A program made the position numbers and the translations under genes. The notes under the pieces are model-generated. The model had not been told where the DNA came from and did no database searches. It worked only from the letters and a program-made list of their open reading frames with translations. From Acidimicrobiia bacterium (lineage in GTDB: Bacteria > Actinomycetota > Acidimicrobiia > Spongiisociales > UBA5794): 6,321 nucleotides of DNA. The stretch spans positions 1-6,321 of the forward strand of contig JACDBE010000084.1 of assembly GCA_013695075.1 (NCBI GenBank). The letters are read 5' to 3'. Below are positions 5,510 to 6,321 of this stretch, piece by piece; position 1 is the stretch's first letter, and each line of letters opens with the position of its first letter.

Positions 5510-6321
5510 CTACCGGCCTTGCCGGGCGCCGATGGCGACCGGGGTCCATGAATGGTCCCGGCTCAGGGTGGGGATCGGCGCCGACGCCTCCATCGACCCG
5601 TGGCCCAGCGCGCACTCCGGGTCGGGGCCGTCCATGGGCTGGCCGGTGAAGAACTTGGCGGCCATGCAGCCGCTGCGACAGGTGCCGTACGCCGAGCACG
5701 AGGCGCAGGTCCCTCCCGGCTGGGCGGTGCGCAGCTCGGCGAACCGCGCCGACCCTCGCCACACCGCGGCGAATCCCCCCGGGTCCTTCACCGATCCGGC
5801 GAAGAACTCGTCGTGGATGGCGAATGGGCAGGCGTAGACATCACCCACGGGGTCGATGAGGCAGACCGTCCTGCCGGCGCCGCACATCCCTAGCCCGGGC
5901 AACGTCTCGCCGAGGGCGGACAGGTGGAAGAAGGAATCGCCGGTGAGTACCTCCGGACGGTCGGCCAGCCAGTGGTGGAGGAACCGCTGCTGCTGCTGGC
6001 TGGGTCGCAGGTGATGCCAGCTGTCGACGCCCCGTCCCGAGGGGCGCAGCCGGGTCACCCGCAGTTGGGCACCCATGTCGGTGGCCAGGTCGAGGTAGGC
6101 GGGGAGTTGGCCGATGTTGTGGCGGGTAGCGACCACGCTGATCTTGAACCCCTCCACCCCGGCGTCGACCAGGTGCCTCATAGCTCGTCGGGCACGGGCG
6201 AAGCTGCCGTCCCCGCGCACCGCATCGTTCACCTCAGCGGTGACCCCGTCCAGGCTGACCTGGACGTCGACGTAGTCCAAGGAGCCGATCCGGGTGGCCG
6301 CCTCACGCCCGAGCAGGCTGC
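5510..6321 (-). CDS. mftC: MftC, mycofactocin radical SAM maturase (C-terminal part; 5' end beyond window)
   Basis: The last 269 codons of a radical SAM/SPASM enzyme. The frame is open through the right edge, so the CxxxCxxC cluster motif and the start lie outside. MftC acts on the C-terminal Val-Tyr of MftA, with MftB as peptide chaperone: it decarboxylates the Tyr and then forms a carbon-carbon crosslink. Stretches such as DYVDVQVSLDG, RLRPSGRG, LTGDSFFHL, CLIDPVGDVYACPFAIHD and GCMAAKFFTG are near-identical to mycobacterial MftC as I recall it. The C-terminal half has a complete SPASM pattern: Cys, 12 residues, Gly, 4 residues, Cys (in GMCGAG...GDVYACP), then CxxCxxxxxCxxxC (in TCASCSAYGTCRSGC), then a last Cys in DPEC. 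This binds auxiliary iron-sulfur clusters. The UUG that could pass for a start at 6280 is an internal Leu; 13 further in-frame codons precede it (SLLGREAATRIGS). It converges on the SDR gene. Confidence 0.97.
   Translation of the reverse strand, partial: SLLGREAATRIGSLDYVDVQVSLDGVTAEVNDAVRGDGSFARARRAMRHLVDAGVEGFKISVVATRHNIGQLPAYLDLATDMGAQLRVTRLRPSGRGVDSWHHLRPSQQQQRFLHHWLADRPEVLTGDSFFHLSALGETLPGLGMCGAGRTVCLIDPVGDVYACPFAIHDEFFAGSVKDPGGFAAVWRGSARFAELRTAQPGGTCASCSAYGTCRSGCMAAKFFTGQPMDGPDPECALGHGSMEASAPIPTLSRDHSWTPVAIGARQGR

Noticed and set aside
6278..6280. TTG as the start of mftC
   Set aside because: The frame continues upstream to the window edge with residues that match the MftC interior, and the radical SAM cluster motif must lie further upstream.

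Overview
The window is a very GC-rich, densely coding bacterial segment from an actinobacterial-type genome. Third codon positions are almost all G/C, GTG starts are common, and the gene families present are typical of Actinomycetota. It holds part of a mycofactocin (MFT) redox-cofactor locus. I recognise three maturation genes: mftC (cut by the right edge), mftD and mftE. With them are two kinds of dehydrogenase known to depend on mycofactocin, an NDMA-dependent zinc alcohol dehydrogenase and a short-chain dehydrogenase (SDR), plus a MoxR-type AAA+ ATPase and a von Willebrand factor A (VWA) protein (cut by the left edge). I cannot name the species. A non-mycobacterial actinobacterium, for example from the Acidimicrobiia, would fit, but that is a guess.

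Layout from left to right: VWA protein (minus, 5' part only, about 1-490); MoxR ATPase (minus, 550-1482); NDMA-dependent alcohol dehydrogenase (minus, 1529-2641); a 105-bp gap with a good ribosome binding site and a candidate -10 box; mftD (minus, 2747-3973); a 92-bp divergent intergenic region; mftE (plus, 4066-4725); mycofactocin-type SDR (plus, 4739-5506); and mftC (minus, 5510 to beyond the right edge), whose stop lies 3 bp from the SDR stop. No gap exceeds 110 bp. I saw no tRNA, rRNA, CRISPR array or insertion sequence.

How the genes fit together (established for the families, inferred here): MftC, with MftB, crosslinks and decarboxylates the C-terminal Val-Tyr of the MftA peptide. MftE cuts off the modified dipeptide to give AHDP. 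MftD oxidises AHDP to premycofactocin, the redox-active core. Mycofactocin then re-oxidises the non-exchangeable NAD(P)H of nicotinoprotein dehydrogenases such as the ADH and SDR encoded here. mftA, mftB, mftF, mftG and mftR are not in the window; mftB and mftA would be expected to the right, upstream of mftC.

The points most worth a second look are: (1) a MoxR/VWA pair directly downstream of the mycofactocin-dependent alcohol dehydrogenase, suggesting an AAA+ activation or cofactor-insertion step for a nicotinoprotein; (2) a rearranged mft locus in which an mftE-SDR cassette on the opposite strand separates mftC from mftD; and (3) three gene starts (mftE, SDR, moxR) that each share an ATGA/GTGA overlap with the stop of a very short upstream reading frame, suggesting translation by re-initiation.
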